A stretch of DNA of 64,000 nt, taken from contig NC_021658.1 in the NCBI RefSeq assembly GCF_000418325.1, positions 13,062,501-13,126,500 of the forward strand, written 5' to 3'. The notes beneath the pieces are model-generated. The model was not told the DNA's origin, did not search any database, and was given only the letters and a program-made list of their open reading frames with translations. How positions within the stretch are numbered: the first letter of the stretch is position 1; each line of letters begins with the position of its first letter. Made by a program: the position numbers and the translations under genes. The stretch comes from Sorangium cellulosum So0157-2 (GTDB lineage Bacteria > Myxococcota_A > Polyangia > Polyangiales > Polyangiaceae). Below, one piece after another: positions 1 through 8,912 of this stretch.

Positions 1-851
1 CTCAAGAGCGCCGCCAGCAGGCAGAGGTAGCGCGCCGTGCCGTCCGAGAACTCGCGGGCGTCGAGCGGCCGCGACATCCCTGGCAACCCGAGCTCGACGC
101 GGAACCGCCCCTGCATCGAGGAGACCTCGAGCGACGCGCCCGGGAACGCGCTGGAGACGGCATCCCGCAAGGCGCCCCTGTCGCCGATATCGAGGATCGT
201 CGCCAGCGCCGCGGCGACATCGTGGCCATCGGTGCTGAGCACCGGCGTCCGCACCCCGACCTGCTCGACCCGGAGCGGCGCGCCGGCGTCGGTGCGGAAG
301 TGGTGATAGAACCGGAAGTTCATCAGCTGTTGCCGCACCACCGAGAGCAGCGGAAAGCGGTGCGGCTCCACCACCTGCGACAGCACCGACTCCGAGCCCC
401 AGAGCGAGTAGGGAAAGGTCACGCGGTGGCCGTCCACGTCGCGCGCGAAGGCCGAGCCCGCGGCCCGCTCCAGCATCGGCAGGCGGCGGCGCTTGTCGAG
501 CAGCCAGAGGTTCTCTTCCTTGATGTCCGGGTCCAGCGCGAACGGCCCTGCCGGCGGCGGCGTCAGCCCGCACTGAAGCTCGTAGACGAGCTGATCCAGC
601 CGCACCCGCAGCGTCATCCGCACCGGGCCTTTGCTGCGCTGGCCGGCCCAGAGCACAGACGGCATCCCCCCCTCCTCGGCCAGGGTCCGCGCGAAGCTCC
701 CGCTCGCCGCGGCGCCGAGCAGCACCATCGTGCGATAGAGGTTGGTCTTGCCGACGCCGTTCGGTCCGACGATGATATTGACCTGCGCGAGGGGGAGGGT
801 CAGCTCGCGGATCGAGCGATACCCGGCGACGTGGAGCTCCTGGACCGTCAT
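1..851 (-). CDS. AAA family (SMC/RecF-like) ATPase, C-terminus cut by window edge
   Basis: The frame is open from an ATG at 849-851 leftward to the window edge, so 283 residues are visible and the C-terminus is missing. The N-terminus reads MTVQELHVAGYRSIRELTL, followed by a Walker A motif GPNGVGKTN at about residues 31-39. This is the usual start of AAA_21/AAA_15-type ATPases related to RecF and OLD nucleases. Walker B, the signature and the switch histidine must lie beyond the edge. It is a different protein from the ATPase at 6858-8036 but has the same architecture at the N-terminus. Such ATPases often pair with a nuclease gene; any partner would be to the left and cannot be seen. The ATPase fold is clear; the biological role is unknown. 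Confidence 0.8.
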   Translation of the reverse strand, partial: MTVQELHVAGYRSIRELTLPLAQVNIIVGPNGVGKTNLYRTMVLLGAAASGSFARTLAEEGGMPSVLWAGQRSKGPVRMTLRVRLDQLVYELQCGLTPPPAGPFALDPDIKEENLWLLDKRRRLPMLERAAGSAFARDVDGHRVTFPYSLWGSESVLSQVVEPHRFPLLSVVRQQLMNFRFYHHFRTDAGAPLRVEQVGVRTPVLSTDGHDVAAALATILDIGDRGALRDAVSSAFPGASLEVSSMQGRFRVELGLPGMSRPLDAREFSDGTARYLCLLAALL

Positions 852-1078
852 CCCGCCCAGGATAGCCCATCGTGGGCACCCGCCGCCCGCGGCGGCCGCG
901 CCGAGCTCGCCGGCCCGGACGCCGGCCCTTGGTTTCGGCCTTGCGGCGCAGCGGCAGTCCGTGAAACCCTGCGCGGGGGAGCGCGCAAATGCGACGGTCT
1001 AGCGCGGTTTTCATTCGGCTTCGATGCAGACGTCGCTCGTCTCCGTCTCTCGTCCCCATCAGCACATGAGGGATTGAC

Positions 1079-1537
1079 GTGATCGACTTGCGGGCCTTGA
1101 CGTCTGACGATTGGGCCGCCTGGCGCGACATCAGGCTGCGCGCGCTCGCGGACGCTCCCCATGCGTTCGGCTCGTCGCTCGAGGAATGGGAAAACGCATC
1201 CGAGGAGCGCTGGCGCGCGCGCCTGGAGCTGCCTGGCTCCCACAACCTCGTGGCCTACGTCGACGGCGAGCCGGTCGGCATGGCGACAGGCGCGCCTTTC
1301 GACGGCACCTACGAGCTGATCAGCATGTGGGTAGCGCCGGAGATGCGCGGCCGCGGCGTCGGAGACGCGCTGGTCGAGGCGATCCTGCGGTGGGCGCGCG
1401 AGCAGGGCGCACGCGAGCTCCGCCTCGACGTGAAGGAGCATAACCTCAGCGCCATCGCGTTGTACGTCCGCCACGGGTTCATCGACGTTGGTCCGTCTCG
1501 CGAGCTGGGCGAGCGAACCATGATGACGCGTGTGTGA
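1079..1537 (+). CDS. GNAT family N-acetyltransferase
   Basis: A 152-residue single-domain acetyltransferase that should transfer acetyl from acetyl-CoA to a small molecule or protein amine. The acetyl-CoA pyrophosphate-binding loop is visible as VAPEMRGRGVGDALVEAIL at about residues 86-104, preceded by strand beta-4 (GTYELISMWV). A later helix-strand pair ends in LYVRHGFIDVG, the usual GNAT motif B. The start is a GTG with a GAGGGA ribosome-binding site about 8 bases upstream; a nearer upstream ATG is followed at once by a stop. The gene stands alone and converges with the sigma factor gene, with only 18 bases between stops. The substrate cannot be predicted. Confidence 0.87.
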   Translation: MIDLRALTSDDWAAWRDIRLRALADAPHAFGSSLEEWENASEERWRARLELPGSHNLVAYVDGEPVGMATGAPFDGTYELISMWVAPEMRGRGVGDALVEAILRWAREQGARELRLDVKEHNLSAIALYVRHGFIDVGPSRELGERTMMTRV

Positions 1538-1555
1538 GTCGGCCCGAGCACCCCG

Positions 1556-2305
1556 CTACTCGCGCCGCGGCGGGGCCGGGCGGCGCCGCGTCGCCGCCTC
1601 GGTGGAGAACGGCCGTTCGCCGAGGCGCAGCGCGCTCCGCTGCTCGGGCGCGAGCCGCTTCACCGCCGCCCGGAAGTCCTCCCGGGCCAGCCGGAGGCGG
1701 TTCTGGGCCGTGTTCTCGTTGATCTGGAGCTCCCGGGCGATCTCCACGACCGGGATGTCGAGCATGTCGTGCATCACCAGCATGACGCGCCGCTGCGGGA
1801 CGAGGCTCGCGAGCAGCAGGTCGATCACCTCGGCCCGCTCCGTCGCTTCCACCCGCTGCTCCAGGCGAGGGCGCTGGTCGACCCCGGCGAAGATCGCGCT
1901 GCTCTGCAGGCCCGCCGGGATCTCGCGGCGCCGGAACGCCCGCTGCCGGTAGTGGGTCAGCTGCCGCCACGTGAACCCGTAGAGCCATCGGTACACCGGG
2001 TCCCACGCCCGCCGCGCCCGCAGCTTGCTGACGTAGGGGAGGACCGCGCTGAACGGCACCGGCTCGCCGCCGGGGACCTCATCCTCGTCGCTCAACCCCA
2101 GGGCGACGCGCAGCAGGCGGCTCGCGTCGAACGTGGCCAGACGGCGGTAGGCAGCCATGAGGATGTCGTGCAGGACGTCCTCGAGATCGTCGGCGTCCAC
2201 GCCATAGCTGCGGAGCGTCCGGCGAAGGAAGGGAGCCCCCACCTCGTACACCACAGCGAAGCTGCGTTGTTTGGCGCGGAGGGCATCATCGGGTTGAGAT
2301 TCCAC
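1556..2305 (-). CDS. RNA polymerase sigma-70 family (ECF-like) sigma factor
   Basis: A 249-residue sigma factor with region 2 around residues 30-60 (YGVDADDLEDVLHDILMAAY) and region 4 around residues 165-215, where LQINENTAQNRLRLAREDF is the helix-turn-helix binding the -35 element. Between them lies an unusually long, charged linker of about 100 residues, where most ECF factors have 20-40. The C-terminal 25 residues are Arg/Pro-rich. The start is a GTG at 2303-2305; an ATG one base out of phase upstream would give a different frame. No Shine-Dalgarno is evident, so the mRNA may be leaderless or the start slightly different. No anti-sigma gene lies next to it. It is an RNA polymerase specificity factor with unknown regulon. 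Confidence 0.8.
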   Translation of the reverse strand: MESQPDDALRAKQRSFAVVYEVGAPFLRRTLRSYGVDADDLEDVLHDILMAAYRRLATFDASRLLRVALGLSDEDEVPGGEPVPFSAVLPYVSKLRARRAWDPVYRWLYGFTWRQLTHYRQRAFRRREIPAGLQSSAIFAGVDQRPRLEQRVEATERAEVIDLLLASLVPQRRVMLVMHDMLDIPVVEIARELQINENTAQNRLRLAREDFRAAVKRLAPEQRSALRLGERPFSTEAATRRRPAPPRRE

Positions 2306-2848
2306 ATATAAGTTTTACGAACCCTCTTTCCGAGTCATTTGGGAACCCGCCCCCTCGACGCGAAAACCCCGGGTTTTTCCGCCTATTTTTGTGGATCGCG
2401 CGCGACATCCACCGAGCGACTCCCGCCCGCCCCGGCGCGCCAGCCCCCATGTCGCGTCCGGAAATTCGATGCTTGGCCATCCGAATTCGTGATCAGCTGG
2501 CGAACGTCGCGCAACTTGCGCGTTTTGCCCGGGAAATGCGGCCGGCCCCCCCCGGCGCCCCCCCCCGGCGCCCCCCCCGGCGCGCCGGCCTCGGCCGCGC
2601 CCTCGCCGCCGTCCAGCGCCTCGGCGGCGAGCGCCCGCCTGCCGGGCTCGACGGCCGCTCCCCAGCGCCCCACCCCGCAGGCGCCGCTCGGCAGCACCGC
2701 CCTGCCCCGCAGGCGCCCCACGGACGCGCCCGCGCCCCTGGCCCGCCCCCGGACCGCCCGCAGCCGCGGAGGCCCCGTAACGGCCCGCCAGCGCCGCCCG
2801 GGCCGCCCCCTTGCCGACCGCTCCCCCGGCCCGTAGGGTGACGGCGCC
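2306..2848. other. Divergent intergenic region with C-run repeats
   Basis: This 543-base spacer separates the leftward sigma factor from the rightward YgiQ gene and should hold both promoters. Next to the sigma gene it is unusually AT-rich for this genome (2300-2400), with a near-palindrome GAAAACCCCGGGTTTTTC at 2362-2379 that could bind a regulator. At 2546-2582 there are three runs of 8-9 C separated by GGCG. CGCGACAT at about 2402 is repeated inverted at about 2450. I see no gene in it. Confidence 0.5.
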
Positions 2849-4795
2849 GTGCCCCTCCTCCAGCTCCGCCGCAACGCCGGCGCCGCCCCCCGCGACCTCA
2901 CCGCCTTCCTGCCGACGACCCGGGAGGAGATGCGCGCGCGGGGCTGGGACGCGCTCGACATCCTGATCGTCAACGGCGACGCCTACGTCGACCACCCCGC
3001 GTTCGGCGCGGCGATCATCGGCCGCTTCCTCGAGGGCCGCGGCTTCCGTGTCGGAATCATCTCCCAGCCCCGCTACCAGGACCCGAGCGACCTGCTGCGG
3101 ATGGGCGTCCCCCGGCTCATGGTCGGGGTCACCGCCGGCAACCTCGACTCGATGCTGAACAAGCTCACCGCCCAGAAGAAGGTCCGCAGCGAGGACCAGT
3201 ACTCGCCGGGCGGGCAGGTGGGCCTCCGCCCCAACCGGGCCTCCATCGTCTACGCCAACCTCTGCCGGCAAGCGTTCCCGGGCGTCCCCATCGTCCTCGG
3301 CGGCATCGAGGCGTCCCTCCGCCGCATCGCCCACTACGACTACTGGTCCGACCAGGTCCGCCGCTCGGTCCTGCTCGACGCCAAGGCCGACCTGCTCATC
3401 TACGGCATGGGCGAGAAGGCCGTCTGGGAAGTCGCCGACCGCCTCCGCCGCGGCGAGCCCGTCCGCTCGATCCGCGACGTCCGCGGCACCGCCCTCCCCC
3501 TGCGCAAAGGCGAATGGGAGCACATCGAAGGCTCACGTTACGTCTCGGACGGAAAAGCCGTGCTCCTTCCCAGCTACGAGGAGGTGGCGGCGGATCGGCG
3601 CGCGTTCGCGGAAATGTCGCGGGCGTTCCAATTCGAGACGAACCCCGGCAATGCGCGCCCGCTGCTCCAGCCGCACGGCGCCGAGGCGGTGTACTTCAAC
3701 CCGCCCGCCTTCCCGCTCGAGACGGCGCAGATGGACGCGCTCTACGACCTGCCGTTCACGCGGGTGCCGCACTGGTCGTACGACGCGCCGATCCCGGCGT
3801 ACGAGACGGTGAAGCACTCGGTCGTCACGATGCGGGGCTGCTTCGGCGGCTGCACGTTCTGCTCGATCACCGAGCACGAGGGCCGGGTGATCCAGTCGCG
3901 CTCGGCGGAGAGCATCCTGCGCGAGGTGCGGGCGCTCCGGCGCATGGACGGCTTCCGCGGCGTGCTCAGCGACCTCGGCGGGCCGACCGCGAACATGTAC
4001 CAGATGCGGTGCAAGGACGAGGCGATCGAGAACGCCTGCCGGCGGCTCTCGTGCGTCCACCCCGAGATCTGCGAGAACCTGAACACCGACCACGGCCCGC
4101 TGCTCCAGCTGATGAAGGCGGTGCGCGAGGAGGAAGGGGTCAAGAAGGTCTTCATCGCCTCCGGCGTGCGCTACGACCTCGCCGAGCGGTCGCCCGAGTT
4201 CATCGAGGAGCTCGCCGCGCACCACACGGGCGGCCAGCTCTCGGTCGCCCCCGAGCACAACAAGAAGGACGTGCTCGACAAGATGAAGAAGCCGGGCATC
4301 GAGAGCTACGAGCGCTTCGCCGAGCAGTTCCGGTGCGCGAGCGAGGAGGCGGGGAAGAACCAGTTCCTCGTGCCCTACTTCATCTCGGGGCACCCCGGCT
4401 CGACGCTCCGCGACATGGTCGACCTCGCCGTGTACCTGAAGAGGAACGGGATGCGGCCGCGCCAGGTGCAGGACTTCATCCCGACGCCGATGTCGATGGC
4501 CGCGTGCATGTACCACACCGGGATCGACCCGCTCACGCGCGAGCCGGTGTACACGGCGAAGGACCTGCGCGAGAAGAAGCTCCAGAAGGCGCTGCTGCTC
4601 TACTGGGACCCGGCGCACCACGACGAGGCGCGGGAGGCCTTGATCAAGGCGGGCCGCGGTGATCTCATCGGGACGAAGCCGCACTGCCTCGTGCCGCCGG
4701 CGGCCGGCAAGGGCGCGCCGCCGCGCTACCTCGCCAAGGTCCGCGGGGAGCGCCGGGGGAAGCCAGCCGATGCGACACACCGCCGAAATCGATAA
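2849..4795 (+). CDS. YgiQ family radical SAM protein
   Basis: A 648-residue member of the YgiQ family: N-terminal B12-binding-like/uncharacterised domain (residues 1-300) followed by a radical SAM domain. The iron-sulphur cluster cysteines are in MRGCFGGCTFCSITEHEGR at about residues 331, 335 and 338. The spacing is CX3CX2C, the canonical radical SAM pattern. The C-terminal region has the conserved PHCLVPP segment of the family. The length is slightly shorter than the usual 680-740 residues. The start is a GTG; the upstream GTGACG at 2837 is out of frame. The gene overlaps the next gene by 26 bases, so the two are probably co-translated. The reaction of YgiQ proteins is not known. Confidence 0.92.
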   Translation: MPLLQLRRNAGAAPRDLTAFLPTTREEMRARGWDALDILIVNGDAYVDHPAFGAAIIGRFLEGRGFRVGIISQPRYQDPSDLLRMGVPRLMVGVTAGNLDSMLNKLTAQKKVRSEDQYSPGGQVGLRPNRASIVYANLCRQAFPGVPIVLGGIEASLRRIAHYDYWSDQVRRSVLLDAKADLLIYGMGEKAVWEVADRLRRGEPVRSIRDVRGTALPLRKGEWEHIEGSRYVSDGKAVLLPSYEEVAADRRAFAEMSRAFQFETNPGNARPLLQPHGAEAVYFNPPAFPLETAQMDALYDLPFTRVPHWSYDAPIPAYETVKHSVVTMRGCFGGCTFCSITEHEGRVIQSRSAESILREVRALRRMDGFRGVLSDLGGPTANMYQMRCKDEAIENACRRLSCVHPEICENLNTDHGPLLQLMKAVREEEGVKKVFIASGVRYDLAERSPEFIEELAAHHTGGQLSVAPEHNKKDVLDKMKKPGIESYERFAEQFRCASEEAGKNQFLVPYFISGHPGSTLRDMVDLAVYLKRNGMRPRQVQDFIPTPMSMAACMYHTGIDPLTREPVYTAKDLREKKLQKALLLYWDPAHHDEAREALIKAGRGDLIGTKPHCLVPPAAGKGAPPRYLAKVRGERRGKPADATHRRNR

Positions 4796-5996
4796 AGATC
4801 GGGCCTTCGCCGCAAAGCTCGGCGACCGCAGCCTGTTCCCGCACCTCGCGCCGCTCGTCTACGTGAACCACGCGGGCATCTCGCCGCCGTCGCGGCCGGT
4901 GCGCCTCGCGGTGATGGCGCTGCTCGACGACTACGCCGCGCAGGGGGCGGCCGCGTTCCCGGCGTGGGGCGCGCAGCGGCTCCGCCTGCGGGAGAAGCTC
5001 GGCCGGCTGGTCGGGGCGGAGGGCGAGGACATCGCGCTGGTCCAGAGCACGACGCGCGGGCTCACCGACATCGCCCTGTGCTTCCCCTGGCGGCCGCGCG
5101 ACCGGGTGATCCTCTTCGAGGGGGAGTTCCCGGCGAACGTGACCCCGTGGCAGCGCGCGGCCGAGCTCTTCGGCCTGGAGACCGTGTTCCTGCCGCTCGG
5201 CGGCTTCGCGGACGGCAGCGGCTCGGGGCTCGCCCGGCTCGAGGACGAGCTCCGGCGCGGCGCGCGGCTCGTCGCGGTGAGCGCGGTGCAGTTCCAGACG
5301 GGGCTGCGGATGCCGCTCGCCGCGATCGGCGCGCTCTGCCGCGCGCACGGCGCCGAGCTGTGCGTGGACGCCGTGCAGGCGGTCGGCGCGACGCCGGTGG
5401 ACGTCGGGGCGGCCGGGGTCGATTACCTCGCGTGCGGCGGCCACAAGTGGATGATGGGGCTGGAGGGCACGGGCTTTCTGTACATCCGCCGCGATCGCCT
5501 GCAGGCGCTCCGGCCGTCGGTGGCGGGCTGGCTGAGCCACGAGGACGGCGTGAGCTTCCTGTTCCAGGGCCCGGGCAAGCTCCGGTACGACCGGCCGATC
5601 CGGCAGCGCGCCGACTTCGTGGAGGGGGGCAACCTCAACGCCGCGGGCTACGCGGGGCTCGAGGCGGCGGTGGACCTGATCCTGCAGATCGGGGTCGAGC
5701 GGATCCACGAGCACGCGAACCGCTTCCTCGATCCGCTGGAAGAGGCGCTCCGGGAGCGCGGCTGGGAGAGCCTGCGGCCGGCGGATCCGGCGCTGCGAGC
5801 GTGCTCGCTCGGGGTGAGGCCGCCGGGCGGCGCCTCGGTGGTGGAGCTCTACCGCGAGCTCACCCGCCTCGGGATCGCCTGCGCGATCCCGGACGGCGTG
5901 GTGCGCTTCTCGCCGCACTGGCCGAACGCGCTGGACGAGTGGGAGCAGGTGCTGCTCTCGGCGGACGAGGCGCTCGCGCGGGTGCGGAGGGGGTGA
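4770..5996 (+). CDS. Class V-fold PLP-dependent aminotransferase (cysteine desulfurase-like)
   Basis: A 408-residue fold-type I PLP enzyme. The aspartate that holds the pyridine nitrogen and the following segment are in LCVDAVQAVGATPVDV (about residues 195-210). The Schiff-base lysine is in CGGHKWMMG, about residue 227. The N-terminal substrate/cofactor motif VYVNHAGISPPSRPV is typical of selenocysteine lyase/isopenicillin-epimerase-like class V enzymes, and there is no conserved catalytic cysteine loop like that of IscS. The ATG at 4770 is preceded by GGGGGA and lies inside the end of the YgiQ gene. The frame is open upstream of it, but that part is only the YgiQ gene read in another phase. 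The substrate is unknown. Confidence 0.9.
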   Translation: MRHTAEIDKDRAFAAKLGDRSLFPHLAPLVYVNHAGISPPSRPVRLAVMALLDDYAAQGAAAFPAWGAQRLRLREKLGRLVGAEGEDIALVQSTTRGLTDIALCFPWRPRDRVILFEGEFPANVTPWQRAAELFGLETVFLPLGGFADGSGSGLARLEDELRRGARLVAVSAVQFQTGLRMPLAAIGALCRAHGAELCVDAVQAVGATPVDVGAAGVDYLACGGHKWMMGLEGTGFLYIRRDRLQALRPSVAGWLSHEDGVSFLFQGPGKLRYDRPIRQRADFVEGGNLNAAGYAGLEAAVDLILQIGVERIHEHANRFLDPLEEALRERGWESLRPADPALRACSLGVRPPGGASVVELYRELTRLGIACAIPDGVVRFSPHWPNALDEWEQVLLSADEALARVRRG

Positions 5997-6178
5997 GTGG
6001 AGGAGGGGGGTTGTGGCCCTCCGCGCGCAGCAGCCCTCCGGTGCCGGCGCTGTCATCGGCGTACCAATTTCTGTGAGACATCTGCCCCGACGAGCGGTCC
6101 ATCAGCGGTCGTCCGGATCGGAGTCGGCGCGATGACCAGCCAGGGCCGGCGGCTCACGGAGCCCCCGGTCTCCATCAC

Positions 6179-6865
6179 CTACGACAGGAGAAAGACGGCG
6201 TGCGCGGCCCGCAGATACTCCTCGAACTGCGTGACCTGCGACAGCTTTCGTGCGTGCTCGAACCCTTTTACGAGCTCCCGCTCTACCTCGCTGTAGGAGC
6301 TCTTGTGTTTCTTCCCCGATCGGACGAGACGGGGCGACCCCCCGGCCAGGAGCGCGGACGGCTTGTCGCGGCACTCGAAGCACGCGTCCCCCGTCCCTTG
6401 CAGGAGCTTTTCGCCTGGCCGCAGCGCAGCCACGACCCAGGCTTCCGTCTCCTTCATGGGTATCGCCACGACCACGCGCGAGCCGCCGGTGTCACCGCCC
6501 ATCCAAGACAGCACCGTCTGGCGCAACGCCTCTGCCGTGTCCGATGGAGGCGGGCACGGTTTCGCGCACGCGACCTCCGGGTCCTCCGCGACCTCCCCGT
6601 CGACGTGAACGAGAAGGATATCCGTGTTCGCGAGATACCCCCCGGCCTCGACCCCGCCACGGTCGCGCATCTCGAAGCACTTCCCCCGCACGCCCTTCCA
6701 CCCGCCGCCGTGCGACCCCGCGTGCCCGAACGCGCGCGACGTCTCCGGCTGGATCAGCGTCGACACGAAATCGCCGTGTCCCAGGATCGCCTGGACGAAC
6801 GCGTCGAGCACGATCTTGTCCGTTTCCCCCTCGGCGATGACCTGGATCCGGAGCCGCCTAGACAT
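6179..6865 (-). CDS. TOPRIM-like (DUF4276-type) protein, partner of the adjacent AAA ATPase
   Basis: A 228-residue protein starting LRIQVIAEGETDKIVLDAF. The EGxTD element near residue 15 is the first acidic motif of TOPRIM/OLD-type nucleases. A second acidic cluster, DILLVHVDGEVAEDPE, lies near residue 85, and KETEAWVVAAL near residue 145 matches the E-x-E-A-W signature of DUF4276-like proteins. An ATG at 6863-6865 preceded by GGGGGTG is the likely start; a GTG three codons upstream is the alternative. It overlaps the end of the ATPase gene by 8 bases, indicating translational coupling. By analogy with OLD, Gabija and PARIS, an ATPase plus TOPRIM effector suggests nucleic-acid surveillance or phage defence; that role is inference. 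Confidence 0.72.
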   Translation of the reverse strand: MSRRLRIQVIAEGETDKIVLDAFVQAILGHGDFVSTLIQPETSRAFGHAGSHGGGWKGVRGKCFEMRDRGGVEAGGYLANTDILLVHVDGEVAEDPEVACAKPCPPPSDTAEALRQTVLSWMGGDTGGSRVVVAIPMKETEAWVVAALRPGEKLLQGTGDACFECRDKPSALLAGGSPRLVRSGKKHKSSYSEVERELVKGFEHARKLSQVTQFEEYLRAAHAVFLLS

Positions 6866-8036
6866 CCGGGACACCCCCGAGGTGCCCCGCGACCCACATC
6901 CGGGAGAGCGTCCAACCCTCCCCCGCCAGCTCGAGCATCCGATCCGTGACGACGACCCGATTCACGACGGTCGCCCCGCTCTGCGCGCGATCCACCGTGA
7001 AGAGCCGCACGCGGTCGTCCTGCAAGGGCAATCCATCGAGCACGAGCGGGTTGTGCGAGGTGACGAGGAGCTGCCGGTTCGACGCGCACGTCCAGTCGCA
7101 CACCCGTTCCATGAGCGCGCGGGCGAGGCGAGGATTGAGCCCTTGATCGATGTTGTCGACAGCGCAAAGCGCTGGCGATCGCGGATGAAGGCAGAGCACT
7201 GTCGCGAAGATGACGTGGAGCGCACCTTCGCTCGCGTCGTAGCTCGTGAGCGTGTTCCGCTTCGCGTTCATGAACCGATCCACGAACTTGAAGACGTTCT
7301 GCGTCGTCGACACCGATCGAGAGAGGGGCAACCCATGGGCAGGCGCTGCGCGGACCTCTTTCACCCAGTCGAGCATCGCCCGGAAATGCTCTTCCAGCTC
7401 TTCGCGGCGCTCCTCCGAGAAATCCCGCCACATCTCGTCGAACGCTTCGGGTAGCTGTCCACCGGAGAGGCCGATCGGATCACGCTGCATCGGATCCGGA
7501 TGAAGACCACGCATCGCGTCCGTCGTCGGCGTGAAGATGCGGTACTCCGAAAGGAGACGCAGGAAGCGGCTCTCGGGCGCGTCAGCGTCCCATTCGCTCA
7601 TCCGGAGCGCCGCCTGGCCGCGCTCGGGGTTGCCCCGATTCGCGCTCCTCGGAGAACGCCCGACGAGGTGGCGCTCCCCCGCGTCGAGACGCTCTGTCAT
7701 GTACTGCCAGGCAGGCTGCGGGGCCGTGAGAGGGTTGTTCAGCGACACCTGATAGTCGACATCGCCCTCTCCGCTCCCCCGCAAGCTGATCACCGGAGGG
7801 AGCGGCTTCTCTCGAAACGAGCTCTTGTACAGCGAAGGGATGCCCGGCCGCACCCCCCTCTCCTTGAGCCTCGTATCGTCCACGCGCCCATCGGCCGCCG
7901 CCCCGAGCACGCCGAGCGCCTCGAGCAAGCTGCTCTTCCCCGATCCGTTCGCCCCCACGAACACGTTCACCTGGCCGAGGGAGAGCCTGGTGTCGGCGTG
8001 GGACTTGAACCCGATGATCTCGAGCGTGTCGAGCAT
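6858..8036 (-). CDS. AAA family ATPase (AAA_21/OLD-like), defence-type
   Basis: A 392-residue ABC/SMC-like ATPase. It begins MLDTLEIIGFKSHADTRL and has Walker A GANGSGKSS at about residues 28-36. The C-terminal half has a Walker B equivalent ALCAVDNIDQGLNPRLA, in which the usual catalytic Asp-Glu is Asp-Asn, and the switch histidine in LLVTSHNPLVLDGL. The long middle insertion is helical and probably replaces the coiled coil. The ATG is preceded by AGGTGG; the frame is open further upstream but that part is Arg-rich and unlikely to be real. The downstream TOPRIM-like gene overlaps it, so the pair is probably one functional unit. The function is inferred, the family membership is clear. Confidence 0.83.
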   Translation of the reverse strand: MLDTLEIIGFKSHADTRLSLGQVNVFVGANGSGKSSLLEALGVLGAAADGRVDDTRLKERGVRPGIPSLYKSSFREKPLPPVISLRGSGEGDVDYQVSLNNPLTAPQPAWQYMTERLDAGERHLVGRSPRSANRGNPERGQAALRMSEWDADAPESRFLRLLSEYRIFTPTTDAMRGLHPDPMQRDPIGLSGGQLPEAFDEMWRDFSEERREELEEHFRAMLDWVKEVRAAPAHGLPLSRSVSTTQNVFKFVDRFMNAKRNTLTSYDASEGALHVIFATVLCLHPRSPALCAVDNIDQGLNPRLARALMERVCDWTCASNRQLLVTSHNPLVLDGLPLQDDRVRLFTVDRAQSGATVVNRVVVTDRMLELAGEGWTLSRMWVAGHLGGVPDV

Positions 8037-8213
8037 CGCTGGCCACCTGTACCGGCTCCCGCATGATCCCGCAAGCGCCGCCCGTGAGCCGCCGCGCCCC
8101 CTCGTTCGTCGCCTCTCGAACCGCCCTCCCGCCGCATGCGGACGCCCCGCGCGCAGGCATTCGCAGCCCCTGACCATCCGCCGAGGAGCGCCGTGGCGAC
8201 GAGAGCGCCCCGC

Positions 8214-8795
8214 TCACCGCGCCCGCTCGTAGTCGAGCGCCGCCTTCTCCACGACGTCCCAGTCCCGCGCCGCCCGCTCGGCCTCGGCCACGAGGTCCGC
8301 CGTGAAGAGCGAGAGCCCCCAGATGCCGTTGTCCCGCCGCCGGAAGGGGTACCGCGTGCCGCGCGCCGTCTCGACCGTGGCCCGCTCGCCCGTCACCTCC
8401 ACCTTCGCGATGCCGGACAGGTCGCGCCGGAGGCGCGCGACGAACCCCTGCTTCGCGGCGATGTCGACCCACACGTCCGCCCCGTCCTCGGCCATCGCGT
8501 GCGCGCGGTACTGCTCGAGCAGGCGCGCGCGCTCCGGCTCCGGGTAGCTCGCCTCGATCCGCTCGAACGCCTTCCGCCGGTAGTCCCGGATGGTGTAGGC
8601 CGCGTGCTGCGCCCGGTCCTCGAGGTACGGGAAGCACCCGCGCGGGTCGCTCGCGCCGATGTTGTACGCGATGCGGAGATAGGCGCCCTCGGGCGTCGTG
8701 TCCGGCGGAAACCGGTTGAGCTTGAGCAAGAGGAGGACGACCGCCAAAAGAGCGACGGCGGCGGCGCCCCAGGCGATGGCGCGGCGACGGGTCAT
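8214..8795 (-). CDS. Membrane-anchored hypothetical protein
   Basis: I do not recognise this 193-residue protein. It has one N-terminal transmembrane helix (AIAWGAAAVALLAVVLLLLK, residues 6-25) preceded by arginines, so it is probably a bitopic protein with its globular part outside the cytoplasm. The rest alternates helix-forming charged stretches (YPEPERARLLEQYRAHAMAE) and a short strand-rich part (VEVTGERATVETARGTRYPF). This resembles small NTF2-like or DUF4878-like stalk domains, but I cannot assign one. It lies 118 bases downstream of the beta-barrel-like gene on the same strand. The ATG is the first in frame. Confidence 0.65.
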   Translation of the reverse strand: MTRRRAIAWGAAAVALLAVVLLLLKLNRFPPDTTPEGAYLRIAYNIGASDPRGCFPYLEDRAQHAAYTIRDYRRKAFERIEASYPEPERARLLEQYRAHAMAEDGADVWVDIAAKQGFVARLRRDLSGIAKVEVTGERATVETARGTRYPFRRRDNGIWGLSLFTADLVAEAERAARDWDVVEKAALDYERAR

Positions 8796-8912
8796 GTTCG
8801 AGCCTCCATGCGCGCGAGGGACCCGGGCGAGCCCGAAGGCGGCGCCGCCCTGCCCGACACGGCACCTGCGCCTCTCCGGTTCATCCCTCGCTCGGTCGAG
8901 CCGCCCGGCGCG

